A stretch of DNA of 64,000 nt from Bacteroidetes bacterium GWF2_38_335 (GTDB taxonomy: Bacteria > Bacteroidota > Bacteroidia > Bacteroidales > GWF2-38-335): NCBI GenBank assembly GCA_001769535.1, contig MEOH01000001.1:62001-126000 (forward strand), read 5' to 3'. Under the pieces are notes generated by a model, which made no database searches, was not told the origin of the DNA, and saw nothing but the letters and a program-made list of their open reading frames with translations. The translations under genes were made by a program, and so were the position numbers. Shown piece after piece: positions 54,658 to 63,562 of the stretch; positions within the stretch are counted from its first letter, which is position 1, and the number at the start of each line of letters is the position of its first letter.

Positions 54658-56052
54658 TCAATTCAAGGGTAAAGCAGAAATAATCAACCCGCCTCCTTTT
54701 TGAACTACAATATTTTCTTTGATGTTCATGTTTAGTTTTCCATTATTTTTCATCAATAAAACACCTCCGTTTTCAATTATTAAAGTTCCTTTCCAGATTG
54801 AATTATTGACTCCCGAAATTGTACCTCCATCCAAAATAATTTTACATCCACTTTTTATAACAATTCTGGCTTTGGCAGGAAGCTCAATTTGAGAGGTAAT
54901 AGTTAATTCGGTCCTGTTTTCTATAATTAAATCCTCAAAAAGTCTTTGGAAAAAATTCCAATATTCCTTTTTTGAAATGATCAATGGCTTATCTGAATCA
55001 TAACAATCATCATTAATGTATTTATTTATAGTGAAAAATCGAGTTGATCTCTGCATTTTTGCAATTTGCAACGGTGATAGATATGTTCTGCTGCCTACCT
55101 GATTGGACATAATGTTATTTGTCAGGCGGTCATGATGTAGCAATGTTGTATCATAGGGATCTGCATCCCAATTGTATAAAGGCAAGGATTTACACTCTTC
55201 ACTATTACATGAACTTGTTATATGCGGTGCATTTCCGGGAAAAGGTAATCCAAAAACATCATAATGCCAGTCTTCATTTTCCTTCATTTCCTCAACCGTT
55301 TTTCCTGTACCCCCTCCCAGATATGTGTGTCCAAGTCCGAAATTATGACATGTTTCATGAACAATCCCTCCAATATTTGCCCAATCTCCACAAGTCGGAT
55401 CGGCTTCTTTCTCATTGAATCCTTTTACAAGTACTTGTGATAATTTTTTTGAACAGTCATTAAACAAAGGAATTGACCCATAGGATTGCTTATTTTCGGA
55501 TTCCGTAAAAAAGATATTTATCTCGTTAAAATGATCAGGATTTCTATTATTATCTGAACAAACAAATATTGAAAACGGACTACTATTTCCAATTATATTC
55601 TCTAATTCTCTGATGTTGTTTGAAGAAAAACCCTTACTGTTCCTGTAGAAATAAATATTATTTAATTCAAAACGAATTCGGGTATCTGCAATTGAGACAA
55701 CACCATTAATGTAATCTGATGGTGGAAAGAGTTTACTAAATCTTTGATTCAATCCATTATATAAATACAATAACCTTGGAACACCATACTTTTTAGAATA
55801 CTCAGAATTATCATTGATGTTTTGGAAATTACCTGTTCCATCATCTTTTTGCATTACAATAAAGTTTATCATTACTGTTTTAACAGGCGAATCAGGTGAA
55901 GGAATATAATTAATTAAGTTTTGGTATTTTTCATAATATGTTGGAAATTGACTTTTTAAAGTAATTTCATTTTCTGAATTATCTTCTTCCAACGTCTCAT
56001 TGCATGAGATAATTGAAAATATTAGCAGTATTATGGCACATGGTTTCAACAT
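54658..56052 (-). CDS. Metzincin-like (M43-type) lipoprotein protease
   Basis: 464 residues, lipoprotein signal ending FSIISC (Cys17). The zinc site is HETCHNFGLGH (residues 232-242), the full HExxHxxGxxH metzincin motif, with a Met-turn in NNIMSN (Met315). Length and the LSPLQIAKMQRS block after the Met-turn fit the pappalysin/M43 group. The last ~80 residues (IELPAKARIVIKSGCKIILDGG) look like parallel beta-helix turns. It is probably anchored in the outer membrane and exposed. The CAP-domain gene lies 21 nt upstream on the same strand. Confidence 0.8.
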   Translation of the reverse strand: MLKPCAIILLIFSIISCNETLEEDNSENEITLKSQFPTYYEKYQNLINYIPSPDSPVKTVMINFIVMQKDDGTGNFQNINDNSEYSKKYGVPRLLYLYNGLNQRFSKLFPPSDYINGVVSIADTRIRFELNNIYFYRNSKGFSSNNIRELENIIGNSSPFSIFVCSDNNRNPDHFNEINIFFTESENKQSYGSIPLFNDCSKKLSQVLVKGFNEKEADPTCGDWANIGGIVHETCHNFGLGHTYLGGGTGKTVEEMKENEDWHYDVFGLPFPGNAPHITSSCNSEECKSLPLYNWDADPYDTTLLHHDRLTNNIMSNQVGSRTYLSPLQIAKMQRSTRFFTINKYINDDCYDSDKPLIISKKEYWNFFQRLFEDLIIENRTELTITSQIELPAKARIVIKSGCKIILDGGTISGVNNSIWKGTLIIENGGVLLMKNNGKLNMNIKENIVVQKGGGLIISALPLN

Positions 56053-56073
56053 TCAATACATTTATAGCTATTA

Positions 56074-57141
56074 TCAATACCCATAATTCTGCACCCAATG
56101 ATACCCATACTTTTCATCCTCATAACGGTAGCATCCACAATAAACCCATTTTGGATCGATGGTGTTGTAACGATGTCCGCGTGAGCTGATGCCGTCATCA
56201 ATGAGCAATTCAATAACCGGAACACGGGCGCTTTCAGAGGAATTTCCTGCCCCGTTTTCGTTGCCGCTTTTTAATTCAGGACATTGTTTAAGGATTCGGT
56301 CCCAGGGCATGCTGCCATCACTGCCTTCATGGGCAAAGTAACCACGCTTTTGGGAATCCTGTCCGTGCAGTTTGGCGGCCTTATATACACATTCGCTGGG
56401 TTTTAATATGGTCAGGGGTTTCATGGTGTCGAGCTCGGCAATGATTTCCATTCCGGCTTCATATTCATCCGGACTTAATCCGCCCCATGCGGCACTTTGC
56501 TGACTGAGGTATTCGGCAATGATTTTTGAATACACTTTGGGATAGGCCCGTGCAAAATTAATTTCGAGAATCATGCGCTTTTCGGCAGCCGACATGTATG
56601 TGGCATTTTTGGCTGTGTTCAGTTTGTTGAAATCCACACCTGAGCTGTCAACCCTTTCATTAAATGTATATTCAATTTTTATGCGGTCGCACCTGAACCC
56701 GAAATTAAAGCTGTACCCGGTAAGACTCTTATTAAAATAAAGTCCGATATATAAGCAGTTGGGGTCATGCACATTATTTGAAATGTCACATACATAGGAC
56801 AGGGCATCATCAGAAAGTGTTCCGCTTGACGAGCCCGAGGCCGAACCGCACAGGGTGTTTGTGCCTTTATATTCAGGATTGAGGTCTTTGTTTTCGACCG
56901 ACTTTCTTCCCTGCTCGACCAGTCCGGGGTCCCATATTGCCTTTTCAATGGGCTTGAGTTTTTTCAGGCGTTCGGCATATTTAGGATTGTACTTTTCAAT
57001 TTGCTCTTTGTACTTTGTATAGAAATCGGATGGCTTTTCCCTTGCCATATTGATGAGGTCAAAAACTTCCTTTGCTTTTCCGGCGGGCTGGGAAAAAGCA
57101 ACCAGGGAAATTAGTGTAAAAACAACAGTTAGTGTTTTCAT
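56074..57141 (-). CDS. Secreted CAP-domain (SCP/PR-1) protein
   Basis: 355 residues with signal peptide (LTVVFTLISLVAFSQ). The C-terminal half is a CAP domain: AAKLHGQDSQKRGYFAHEG, SDGSMPWDRI and GHRYNTIDPKWVYCGC...YHWVQNYG, with the typical His/Glu pocket. The N-terminal half repeats the opening of a CAP domain (VFDLINMAREKPSDFY) but lacks the His residues, suggesting a degenerate first copy. Bacterial CAP proteins bind lipids or act at the cell surface; the role here is unknown. It is likely cotranscribed with the metzincin-like gene. Confidence 0.8.
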   Translation of the reverse strand: MKTLTVVFTLISLVAFSQPAGKAKEVFDLINMAREKPSDFYTKYKEQIEKYNPKYAERLKKLKPIEKAIWDPGLVEQGRKSVENKDLNPEYKGTNTLCGSASGSSSGTLSDDALSYVCDISNNVHDPNCLYIGLYFNKSLTGYSFNFGFRCDRIKIEYTFNERVDSSGVDFNKLNTAKNATYMSAAEKRMILEINFARAYPKVYSKIIAEYLSQQSAAWGGLSPDEYEAGMEIIAELDTMKPLTILKPSECVYKAAKLHGQDSQKRGYFAHEGSDGSMPWDRILKQCPELKSGNENGAGNSSESARVPVIELLIDDGISSRGHRYNTIDPKWVYCGCYRYEDEKYGYHWVQNYGY

Positions 57142-57312
57142 TCAAGATAAATTAATGTGCACTCATTTAACGAAAAAACAGCTGACATTGTTTTAAATTT
57201 GACCTGAATTTGAGAGCAGGCATTTCCACTTATATATTAATAGTTAACAGCCCAATATGTTTGAGAAAATCAGAATTGAGAACAACTTATATGATTATTT
57301 ATTTCTTAAACC

Positions 57313-57347
57313 AAAAAAGCAATGCCACCCCAAAGGAGCGGCATTGC
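57313..57347 (-). terminator. Terminator of the 57380-58279 gene
   Basis: On the minus strand GCAATGCC pairs with GGCATTGC (57340-57347 and 57319-57326), followed by TTTTTTGGTTT. Confidence 0.75.
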
Positions 57348-57379
57348 AGAGTCGAAAAATATAGGCCTGTGAGTGATGC

Positions 57380-58279
57380 TTAACTTTGTTCGAGGACGGG
57401 GTTGAGCTTTGTTGTGATGCCTTCGGTGATGTTGATTTTGAAGGATTGGGTTTTGTAGCCAAAGCGGGCAAAGACTATTTCGTAGCGTCCTTTTTCGATG
57501 TTTTCAAACCTGAAATTTCCTTTGTCGGTTGAAAGGGTTTTATGCGTGGTACCGGTGAGGGTGACCATAACATCTTTAACGGGCAGGCCTGATGCCGAAT
57601 CGGTTATTTTACCACTGATTGAGATCTTTGTTGTTTGAATGTTTATTATTTGCCTTGACTGCTGGTACAACAGGTAGAATTTGGGGCTGGTGCTTTTGTA
57701 AGCCCGCATTTCGTAATCGAGGCGGCGGTTGAGGATGTTTGAAATGTCTTTTATGAGTGCCGAGATTTGCGATGTTGCCAGTTTTCGGGCGTTTTTGGCT
57801 GTTTGCGGACTGTCAATGAGTGTGACAAGGGCATCGCGGTTTGTCACCAGGGTGTTGTTGAAAGCTTCGGTTAACCCATAGGGCTCCAATACTGCCAAAT
57901 TGGCCACAGTGAACTGGTACAGGTTTGTGGCCTTGTTGGTGAGTTCCTCGGCCTTGGTACGCATGAGGTGCGTGCGGCTGTAGTCGAAGAGGTTGTAGAT
58001 GTCGTCCTGTCCGGTTTCATCGGCATAGGAAAGTACAAAGCCTGCTATGTCGAGGATGCGGTCGACAAGGGCGGTGAGCTTTTCTTTTTTTTCTTTGGCG
58101 ATGCCGGTGAAGTCTTTTGTTTGAATTTGTATGTTGTCGTTGATTTCGGACCTTTTTTGGGTGATTGCAATTACAACATTGTGGAAGGGTACGTTTCCTG
58201 ACCAAACGGAGGAATTTTTGTTTACGAGATCGAGGGTTGTGTCAACCATACGGATAATCTCAATTTCATTTTTTTTCAT
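57380..58279 (-). CDS. Helical protein with C-terminal carboxypeptidase-regulatory-like domain
   Basis: 299 residues without an evident signal peptide. Residues 1-215 are all-helical with no recognised family (KKNEIEIIRMVDTTLDLVN start). The last ~80 form a CarboxypepD_reg-like Ig fold: ISGKITDSASGLPVKDVMVT ... GNFRFENIEKGRYEIVF. That domain usually appears in secreted proteins, so its presence without a signal is odd; a missed upstream start is possible but none was seen. The gene is visibly richer in G/C than the AT-rich DNA to its right. Confidence 0.6.
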   Translation of the reverse strand: MKKNEIEIIRMVDTTLDLVNKNSSVWSGNVPFHNVVIAITQKRSEINDNIQIQTKDFTGIAKEKKEKLTALVDRILDIAGFVLSYADETGQDDIYNLFDYSRTHLMRTKAEELTNKATNLYQFTVANLAVLEPYGLTEAFNNTLVTNRDALVTLIDSPQTAKNARKLATSQISALIKDISNILNRRLDYEMRAYKSTSPKFYLLYQQSRQIINIQTTKISISGKITDSASGLPVKDVMVTLTGTTHKTLSTDKGNFRFENIEKGRYEIVFARFGYKTQSFKINITEGITTKLNPVLEQS

Positions 58280-58488
58280 TACTAAAGATTTTAGGAATTT
58301 GAACTAATATTATTTATAACATTTATATTTGTTTTTTATTATGTATATTTTAATTTATTTTATCAAAATATTTATTAGCAGTGTTTTTTATAGGACAAAC
58401 GGTTGATTTTTCAATTTGTGGCCATAAATGGGTAATTGTTCTGTTATCAGAAGTCAATTTTAATACTACAGGCATTAGTTGCTGATTT

Positions 58489-58677
58489 AGTGATGTTTGC
58501 CCGGACATGAGTGAAGTTTGCTTGACCTTTAGCGATGTTTGCTTGATCATGAGCGGCGATTGCTTGAACATGAGCGACGAATGTTTGATCATGAGCGACG
58601 TTTGCTTGACCTTGAGCGACGTTTGCTTGACCTTGAGCGACGATTGTTTTATCCTGAGTGGTGTTTGTTTCGATGTT
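58489..58677. repeat. 21-bp tandem repeat, nine units
   Basis: Nine consecutive 21-bp units beginning AG(T/C)G..G, e.g. two identical copies at 58594-58614 and 58615-58635. Because 21 is a multiple of 3, three frames stay open as 7-residue repeats (plus: SDVCLTL or LDLERRL; minus: KVKQTSL). None has a convincing start, so no gene is called. Confidence 0.85.
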
Positions 58678-59275
58678 ACCGGGCTTTGTTTTTGTTTTAT
58701 GGGTGTTTGACTTTGTTGTATGTTTTGTTGTTAAGCGGAGAGCGTGTTTTGTTTAATGCGGTATTTATTATGTTGTTTAATTATGTTGGTGATTTGGGAT
58801 TAGCTTTTATGTGTATTGCTCAATGATGGGATTTAGGTTCTTTATATTATTTTGTCCTCAAGCCGGACAGGCTTTTCTTTTTTGTCTGCCACACAAAAAA
58901 GAAACAAAAAAAGTCACCACGGCTGAAAAACCCGGGCTAATCCTTCGCTTAGGCCATTATCCGCTAGCTGGCGGACAAGGATTACCCGTTTCCTGAAGTT
59001 TCATTCAGGGACGCACCATCCCGATGTTGCAATCGGGATGTAAACACACTTGGACGAGCCGACGCACTTGACAAACCTGTGCGACAGATTTTGGGCAAAT
59101 ATGCCGCAAAACACGCTTCTCTGTTTTCCTTAACAGACAAAGGATACAAGGAACCATACCGGCAACCTCAAAAAAATATTTCATTTTAACTGTCTACTTT
59201 TTGCCTTCCTGTGCATCATATAGGTACAAAGAGTAATTAATGAAAATCAATTATTTGAGAACTATGAACATCCTG

Positions 59276-59309
59276 CCCGGTTTTTTTTGGCCGGGTGGGT
59301 TTTTTTTGT
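59276..59309 (+). terminator. Terminator-like hairpin
   Basis: CCCGG (59276-59280) and CCGGG (59291-59295) enclose a T-rich loop and are followed by a run of eight T. No gene ends just before it, so it may belong to the repeat block. Confidence 0.4.
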
Positions 59310-59502
59310 AATATTGTATGATAAACCTGATATATGATAAAAAGTTGTGGATATGGTACCGCTTTTGGGTGGATGTGTGCGTGTTTGTGCTGATATTTTC
59401 AAGTTACCGCCAAGTGTAAAGACGACAACCATCCTGCAAACAGCTAATTTCCAAATATTTCAAACCTATACGAACTAAGTTTGCAAAAGAACTGTTTTTT
59501 GA

Positions 59503-59532
59503 TTGTACTATCTGAAAAAAAAATTACATTTG
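59503..59532 (+). promoter_or_regulatory. Promoter of the regulator/methylase/nuclease operon
   Basis: TTG (59503-59505), 19 nt, TACATTTG (59525-59532) match the consensus exactly, 40 nt before the regulator's ATG. Confidence 0.65.
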
Positions 59533-59571
59533 CATCAAATGCTAATTATTTGATTATATTCTCTAAATAAT

Positions 59572-59793
59572 ATGAGTAGTACGATTAAGAATAGGATATA
59601 AATAGTTCTAGCAGAGCAGGAGAAAACGAATAGATGGTTAGCTGAGAAAATAGGAAAGGACGAAACCACTGTTTCAAGATGGTGTACAAATAGAGTTCAA
59701 TCTAATTTGGATACTTTAGGTGATATAGCAATTGCCCTGAATGTGGATATTAGAGATTTAATTGCACCAATGCATTTGAACACTAAAAATTAG
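59572..59793 (+). pseudogene. XRE-family HTH regulator with nonsense codon
   Basis: In one frame, MSSTIKNRI is followed by TAA (59599-59601). The frame then runs on for 63 codons to TAG (59791-59793): IVLAEQEKTNRWLAEKIG, then KDETTVSRWCTNRVQ, then LDTLGDIAIALNVDIRDLI. That is a complete small Cro/C1-type regulator of 74 codons. A single A-to-T change (AAA Lys to TAA) explains the break. No usable start lies after it. Its promoter is intact and the methylase follows 9 nt later, so it was the controller of this operon. Confidence 0.8.
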
Positions 59794-59796
59794 GAG
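59792..59796 (+). promoter_or_regulatory. Shine-Dalgarno site of the methylase gene
   Basis: AGGAG lies 6 nt before the methylase ATG and overlaps the regulator's stop codon. Clear Shine-Dalgarno sites are uncommon before genes in this window. Confidence 0.6.
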
Positions 59797-59802
59797 TTGT
59801 AA

Positions 59803-62800
59803 ATGAAAAATCTTCTTGACATATTCAAAAAACTCAGTATTAATAGAGAGAATGGCCTCTTTATTACATCTGAAAATTTATGGAAAGAAGAGTGTCAATT
59901 TTCAAGTCGCATTGAGCGATTAATTGGGAATAAGCTTAAGCCTGATGCATTCTTCAATTTTGATAACAAACCATTAATCCTCTTTTATGATAACCCCAAA
60001 AACACTGAAAATATTCATAAGGCATTATGGAATTTTAATGAATCGCCAATTGTAATATTTGCTTTTGATGGGAAAATAGAGGTCTTCAATGGATTTACTT
60101 ATCTGATCGAAAAGTCAACATTACAGTTTATTGGAAATGAGGACTGTCTTGGAGACTTTAATTATTTTGAAATTGTTTCTGGTAATACATGGGAAAAGTA
60201 TCAAGAAAACTTACGATATGAGAGCAGAGTTGATTACCGGCTTTTAAAAAACATTGAAGTAGCTAGAGATATTCTAATCAAACAAAATAAGCTAGATGCC
60301 TCGATTGCGAATGCCTTAATTGGGAAGGTTATTTTTGTTCGATATCTTATTGACCGACAGGTCAAAATTGGTTATGATGGTGAAAGTAGGCTCTTGTCTA
60401 ACGATGATCTATGCTCCATTCTTTCAAAAAGAGAAAAAGCTATTGTTTTTTTCAAATACCTGGAGGAAAGATTTAATGGCGATATGTTTCTATTGGAAGA
60501 TCGTGATTACCAAAATATAACTGATCGTTCTTTTAAAACAATCATTAGTCTTTTGAGCGAAGACGATATGGGAAATGGGCAAAAATCACTTTTTAAATTG
60601 TATGACTTTGCCATAATTCCGATTGAGTTCATTAGTAATGTTTATGAATCTTTTATCGGCAATCAGGAAGAAGATAGTGCATATTACACTCCACTATTTT
60701 TAGTTGATTATATTCTTTCTGAAACTGTTGAAGGTTATTTAAAAAGCAATCCCGACGTTTATAATTGTCGAGTACTTGATCCAGCCTGTGGTTCAGGAAT
60801 ATTTTTAGTTGAGACACTTCGGAAAATAATCGAAAAATTTATTGCTTTAAATCCAGATATTAAGGAAGATTCAGACGAATTTAAAGATGTATTAAAACAA
60901 TTAGCGATTGATAACATTTTTGGAATTGATAAAAATCTTTCTGCCATTCAGGTTGCAATATTCTCACTACAATTAACTTTACTTGATTATCAAGAACCAG
61001 CAAGTATTGAAAAATTTAGGTTTCCCAAATTATTGAATACTAACTTTTTCGAAGCTGATTTCTTCAATACCAAACATCTGTATAATGATTTATTAGGGAA
61101 GAAAAATTTAAATTTTATTATTGGGAATCCTCCATGGAAAAGAGGAAATGGTGAAAAATCGCCATTGTTTGTAAAATACATCAATGAAAGAAACAAGAGA
61201 GAGAAAAAAGAGTATTTAGAAACAGAGAATAGGATTACTATTAGCAACAATGAAATAGCGCAGGCATTTTTATTGCGGGTAAGTGACTTTTCAATCTCAG
61301 ATACAGCATCTCTGATTGTAACAAGTAAGGTTTTATACAACCTCAATGGTAAAAATTTTAGAAAATACTTTTTAGATAATTTCATTATCCAAAAAGTATT
61401 TGAATTGGCTCCTGTTAGACATCAAGTTTTTGATAAATCTAGTGATCCATCAATTGCTCCAGCTGCAATATTATTTTATAAGCCTGCATTAAATCAAGAT
61501 ACTACAAAAAATATAATTAAACATATCTCATTGAAACCAAGTCGGTTCTTTAAGTTGTTTAAAATATTCTCATTGTATCGTACCGACATCAAAGAGGTGC
61601 AACAAGTAAAGTTAAAACAATATGATTGGCTTTGGAAAACCTTAGTATATGGTTCTTATTTGGATTTCAATTTAATAATTAGGTTAAAAACAGACTATTC
61701 TTCGATAGAAAATGAATTAAGCGATGAAACAAGATTTTTGAAAGGTCAAGGGGTTACAATTGGAGGTTCTGATGAAAATGACGCATCCCATTTATTAGGG
61801 TTGCCTTTTTTAAAGACAACAAGAAAAAACATACAACCATATTGGATAAATTTGACAATTGAGGACAATTGGGAATATAATATTATTCATAGACCTAGAA
61901 ATGAAGACCTTTTTAGAGCTCCTATGCTGCTTTTAAAAAAAGGTATTTCTAATGAATTTAAAATGACTTCGGCAGTTTGTGAAAAGGATGTTGTTTTTAC
62001 GGATTCTCTTACAGCAATCAAAGCATACAATTCGGAAGATTTACCAAAATTGCACGTTGTGTCGTCAATTATTAATTCCTCTTTATTCTCTTATTATGCA
62101 TTAATTTCATTTTCATCAATAGGTGTAGAAAGAGAACAAGTCCATGATAAAGAAAAGATGCAAATTCCGTATGTTTTTAATACAAGCATATTAGAAGCAT
62201 CTAAGGAAATGGAGTTTTTAATTGAATCAATTAATGCAAAAGATAATATTTTGGATGATCAATTGACTGAATATGAACTAAATGGGAAAATAGAAAAAAT
62301 AGATTTTTTAATTTTTAAAGAGTTTAATTTCACCGATATAGAAAAATCTTTAATTGATTACGCCAATAACATTGTTATTCCAGTACAAATGCAGCATACA
62401 GGTTATGAGAGACATTTCGAACCTATGCGCTTTAATGATCCAAATTTAGAATCTTATGCTCAATTATTTATTGATCGTTTTAGCTCATCATTAAATACAG
62501 AGAAACAACAATTCGTGGTTGAGATTTGGCATTCAAATCAAATTATTGGAATGTTCTTTAAGGTCGTGCCAAAAGATAGCAACCAACAAAGTATCGTTTG
62601 GGTAAATAAAGCTAAAGAAAAATTATTGTCAAAAGCGATTGAGTTATCATCGCAGAAAATAACCGACCAACTATTCGTTCAAAAAGATTTTCGTGGATTT
62701 GAAAAGAAATTCTTTTACATTATTAAACCAAATGAAAAAAGGTTGTGGCATAAAGCTATTGGTTATCAAGATGTAGATGAATTTATGGATGCAATCCTCA

Positions 62801-62832
62801 AAACAAACAGGAGGACGTATAGTGGAAAATAA
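59803..62832 (+). CDS. N6-adenine DNA methylase, Eco57I/type IIG-like, with degenerate N-terminal nuclease domain
   Basis: 1009 residues. The N-terminal ~110 have the shape of a PD-(D/E)XK nuclease domain of type IIG/Eco57I enzymes (PDAFFNFDNKPLILFYD, P47-D63, then VIFAFDGKIEVFNGF), but the expected E-x-K is F-Y-D, so it is probably inactive. The methylase core has motif I DPACGSG (326-332), IFGIDKNLSAIQVA, and catalytic NPPW (442-445). The C-terminal ~400 residues, with a TaqI/Eco57I-type segment (LHVVSSIINSSLFSYYALIS), should hold target recognition. The very AT-rich gene (14 of 60 G/C in a sample at 61081-61140) looks acquired. A PD-(D/E)XK gene overlaps its end. Confidence 0.85.
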   Translation: MKNLLDIFKKLSINRENGLFITSENLWKEECQFSSRIERLIGNKLKPDAFFNFDNKPLILFYDNPKNTENIHKALWNFNESPIVIFAFDGKIEVFNGFTYLIEKSTLQFIGNEDCLGDFNYFEIVSGNTWEKYQENLRYESRVDYRLLKNIEVARDILIKQNKLDASIANALIGKVIFVRYLIDRQVKIGYDGESRLLSNDDLCSILSKREKAIVFFKYLEERFNGDMFLLEDRDYQNITDRSFKTIISLLSEDDMGNGQKSLFKLYDFAIIPIEFISNVYESFIGNQEEDSAYYTPLFLVDYILSETVEGYLKSNPDVYNCRVLDPACGSGIFLVETLRKIIEKFIALNPDIKEDSDEFKDVLKQLAIDNIFGIDKNLSAIQVAIFSLQLTLLDYQEPASIEKFRFPKLLNTNFFEADFFNTKHLYNDLLGKKNLNFIIGNPPWKRGNGEKSPLFVKYINERNKREKKEYLETENRITISNNEIAQAFLLRVSDFSISDTASLIVTSKVLYNLNGKNFRKYFLDNFIIQKVFELAPVRHQVFDKSSDPSIAPAAILFYKPALNQDTTKNIIKHISLKPSRFFKLFKIFSLYRTDIKEVQQVKLKQYDWLWKTLVYGSYLDFNLIIRLKTDYSSIENELSDETRFLKGQGVTIGGSDENDASHLLGLPFLKTTRKNIQPYWINLTIEDNWEYNIIHRPRNEDLFRAPMLLLKKGISNEFKMTSAVCEKDVVFTDSLTAIKAYNSEDLPKLHVVSSIINSSLFSYYALISFSSIGVEREQVHDKEKMQIPYVFNTSILEASKEMEFLIESINAKDNILDDQLTEYELNGKIEKIDFLIFKEFNFTDIEKSLIDYANNIVIPVQMQHTGYERHFEPMRFNDPNLESYAQLFIDRFSSSLNTEKQQFVVEIWHSNQIIGMFFKVVPKDSNQQSIVWVNKAKEKLLSKAIELSSQKITDQLFVQKDFRGFEKKFFYIIKPNEKRLWHKAIGYQDVDEFMDAILKTNRRTYSGK
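62809..62814 (+). promoter_or_regulatory. Perfect Shine-Dalgarno that sets the nuclease start
   Basis: AGGAGG lies 7 nt upstream of the GTG at 62822 and inside the end of the methylase gene. It supports GTG 62822 over an earlier in-frame ATG at 62777. Confidence 0.7.
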
Positions 62833-63481
62833 GTTGGATGCCTCTGAGTTTTTGTTTAAGGATAAAATATGTACTCGTGAATTCGAATTCATACTCTCTA
62901 ATGTTACTTGTTGCTATAAAAAGATGATTGTTAGCAATAAACCAATTCCGCTTAACAATGAAAATGGAATTAGAGATATTCTGTTGCTTGATTATTTAAA
63001 AAATTCTGATATAAAAAAGGAATTGAATTTGACAAACTATCTATTTGATAGAGAAACAAGTGAAAATAGTTCAACCGGACGCGTAGATATAAGGGTTATG
63101 CCTGTTAATCCTTTAGTATCCGATGATGCATATTATATTCTTGAATGCAAAAGGTTAGACAATCATGCACGACGAGGTGTTTCTGGATTAAACTATAAAT
63201 ATATTGACAATGGAATTCAAAGATTTACAACAGGGTTCTATTTTTCTTATTATAAACTAAATGCAATGGTTGGTTTTGTAATTGACTCTTTGGATATTCA
63301 TAGTAATGTTGAAGATATCAATTACCTTTTAAAGAAGGATTTCAAACAAATTGACACAACAGTCCCACTGACAAAAGAAAATTTTATTAACAACTTTGAA
63401 TTTCATTATAGTTCAAATCATCTGACAAATGTCAATCAGGATTTAAAACTGTATCACTTAATGTTTTCTTTTGTAGAATGA
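62822..63481 (+). CDS. PD-(D/E)XK-type nuclease, probable restriction partner
   Basis: 219 residues from GTG 62822, overlapping the methylase by 11 nt. The nuclease signature is GRVDIRV (Asp89) followed 19 residues later by ECK (Glu108, Lys110), within a strand-helix pattern typical of the PD-(D/E)XK fold. No other domain is seen. With the methylase's own nuclease site degenerate, this protein is the likely DNA-cutting part of the system. AT-richness matches the methylase. I do not know a named restriction family for it. Confidence 0.72.
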   Translation: MENKLDASEFLFKDKICTREFEFILSNVTCCYKKMIVSNKPIPLNNENGIRDILLLDYLKNSDIKKELNLTNYLFDRETSENSSTGRVDIRVMPVNPLVSDDAYYILECKRLDNHARRGVSGLNYKYIDNGIQRFTTGFYFSYYKLNAMVGFVIDSLDIHSNVEDINYLLKKDFKQIDTTVPLTKENFINNFEFHYSSNHLTNVNQDLKLYHLMFSFVE

Positions 63482-63562
63482 TTATGATATACTTTGTGAC
63501 TATACTAAAGAAAAATGATAGAAAACAAAAAACACTAATTTAGTCCCACAAAACAAGTCAAA

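Larger units (their letters stand above)
58678..59571. other. Non-coding stretch with a GC-rich repeat-like block (58855-59130)
   Basis: The block includes inverted pairs such as CATCCCGAT/ATCGGGATG near 59018-59042 and CCGCTAGCTGGCGG. The text 'CACAAAAAAGAAACAAAAAA...GTCACCACGGCTGAAAAACC' has the look of a dispersed Bacteroidota repeat, but no transposase or ORF is present. At 59276-59309 a CCCGG/CCGGG hairpin is followed by TGGGTTTTTTTT. The rest is AT-rich. Confidence 0.4.

Noticed and set aside
54453-54683. 76-codon frame on the plus strand
   Set aside because: It runs through the REP-like palindrome and ends inside the convergent protease gene; its residues simply translate the repeat.
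58350-58826. Three open frames (both strands) across the 21-bp repeat
   Set aside because: All are explained by a 21-bp period; no supporting start, signal or homology distinguishes one. Kept as a repeat only.
58811-59130. Small gene or transposase remnant in the GC-rich block
   Set aside because: No frame gives recognisable protein; the block looks like a dispersed repeat.
24235-59601. Possible reassignment of TAA, because two genes contain in-frame TAA
   Set aside because: Many intact genes in the window, including dnaB, end in TAA at the expected family length. Two isolated nonsense codons do not support recoding.
62777-62777. ATG 62777 as start of the nuclease gene
   Set aside because: It would overlap the methylase by 56 nt without a ribosome site, while GTG 62822 has a perfect AGGAGG at 7 nt.
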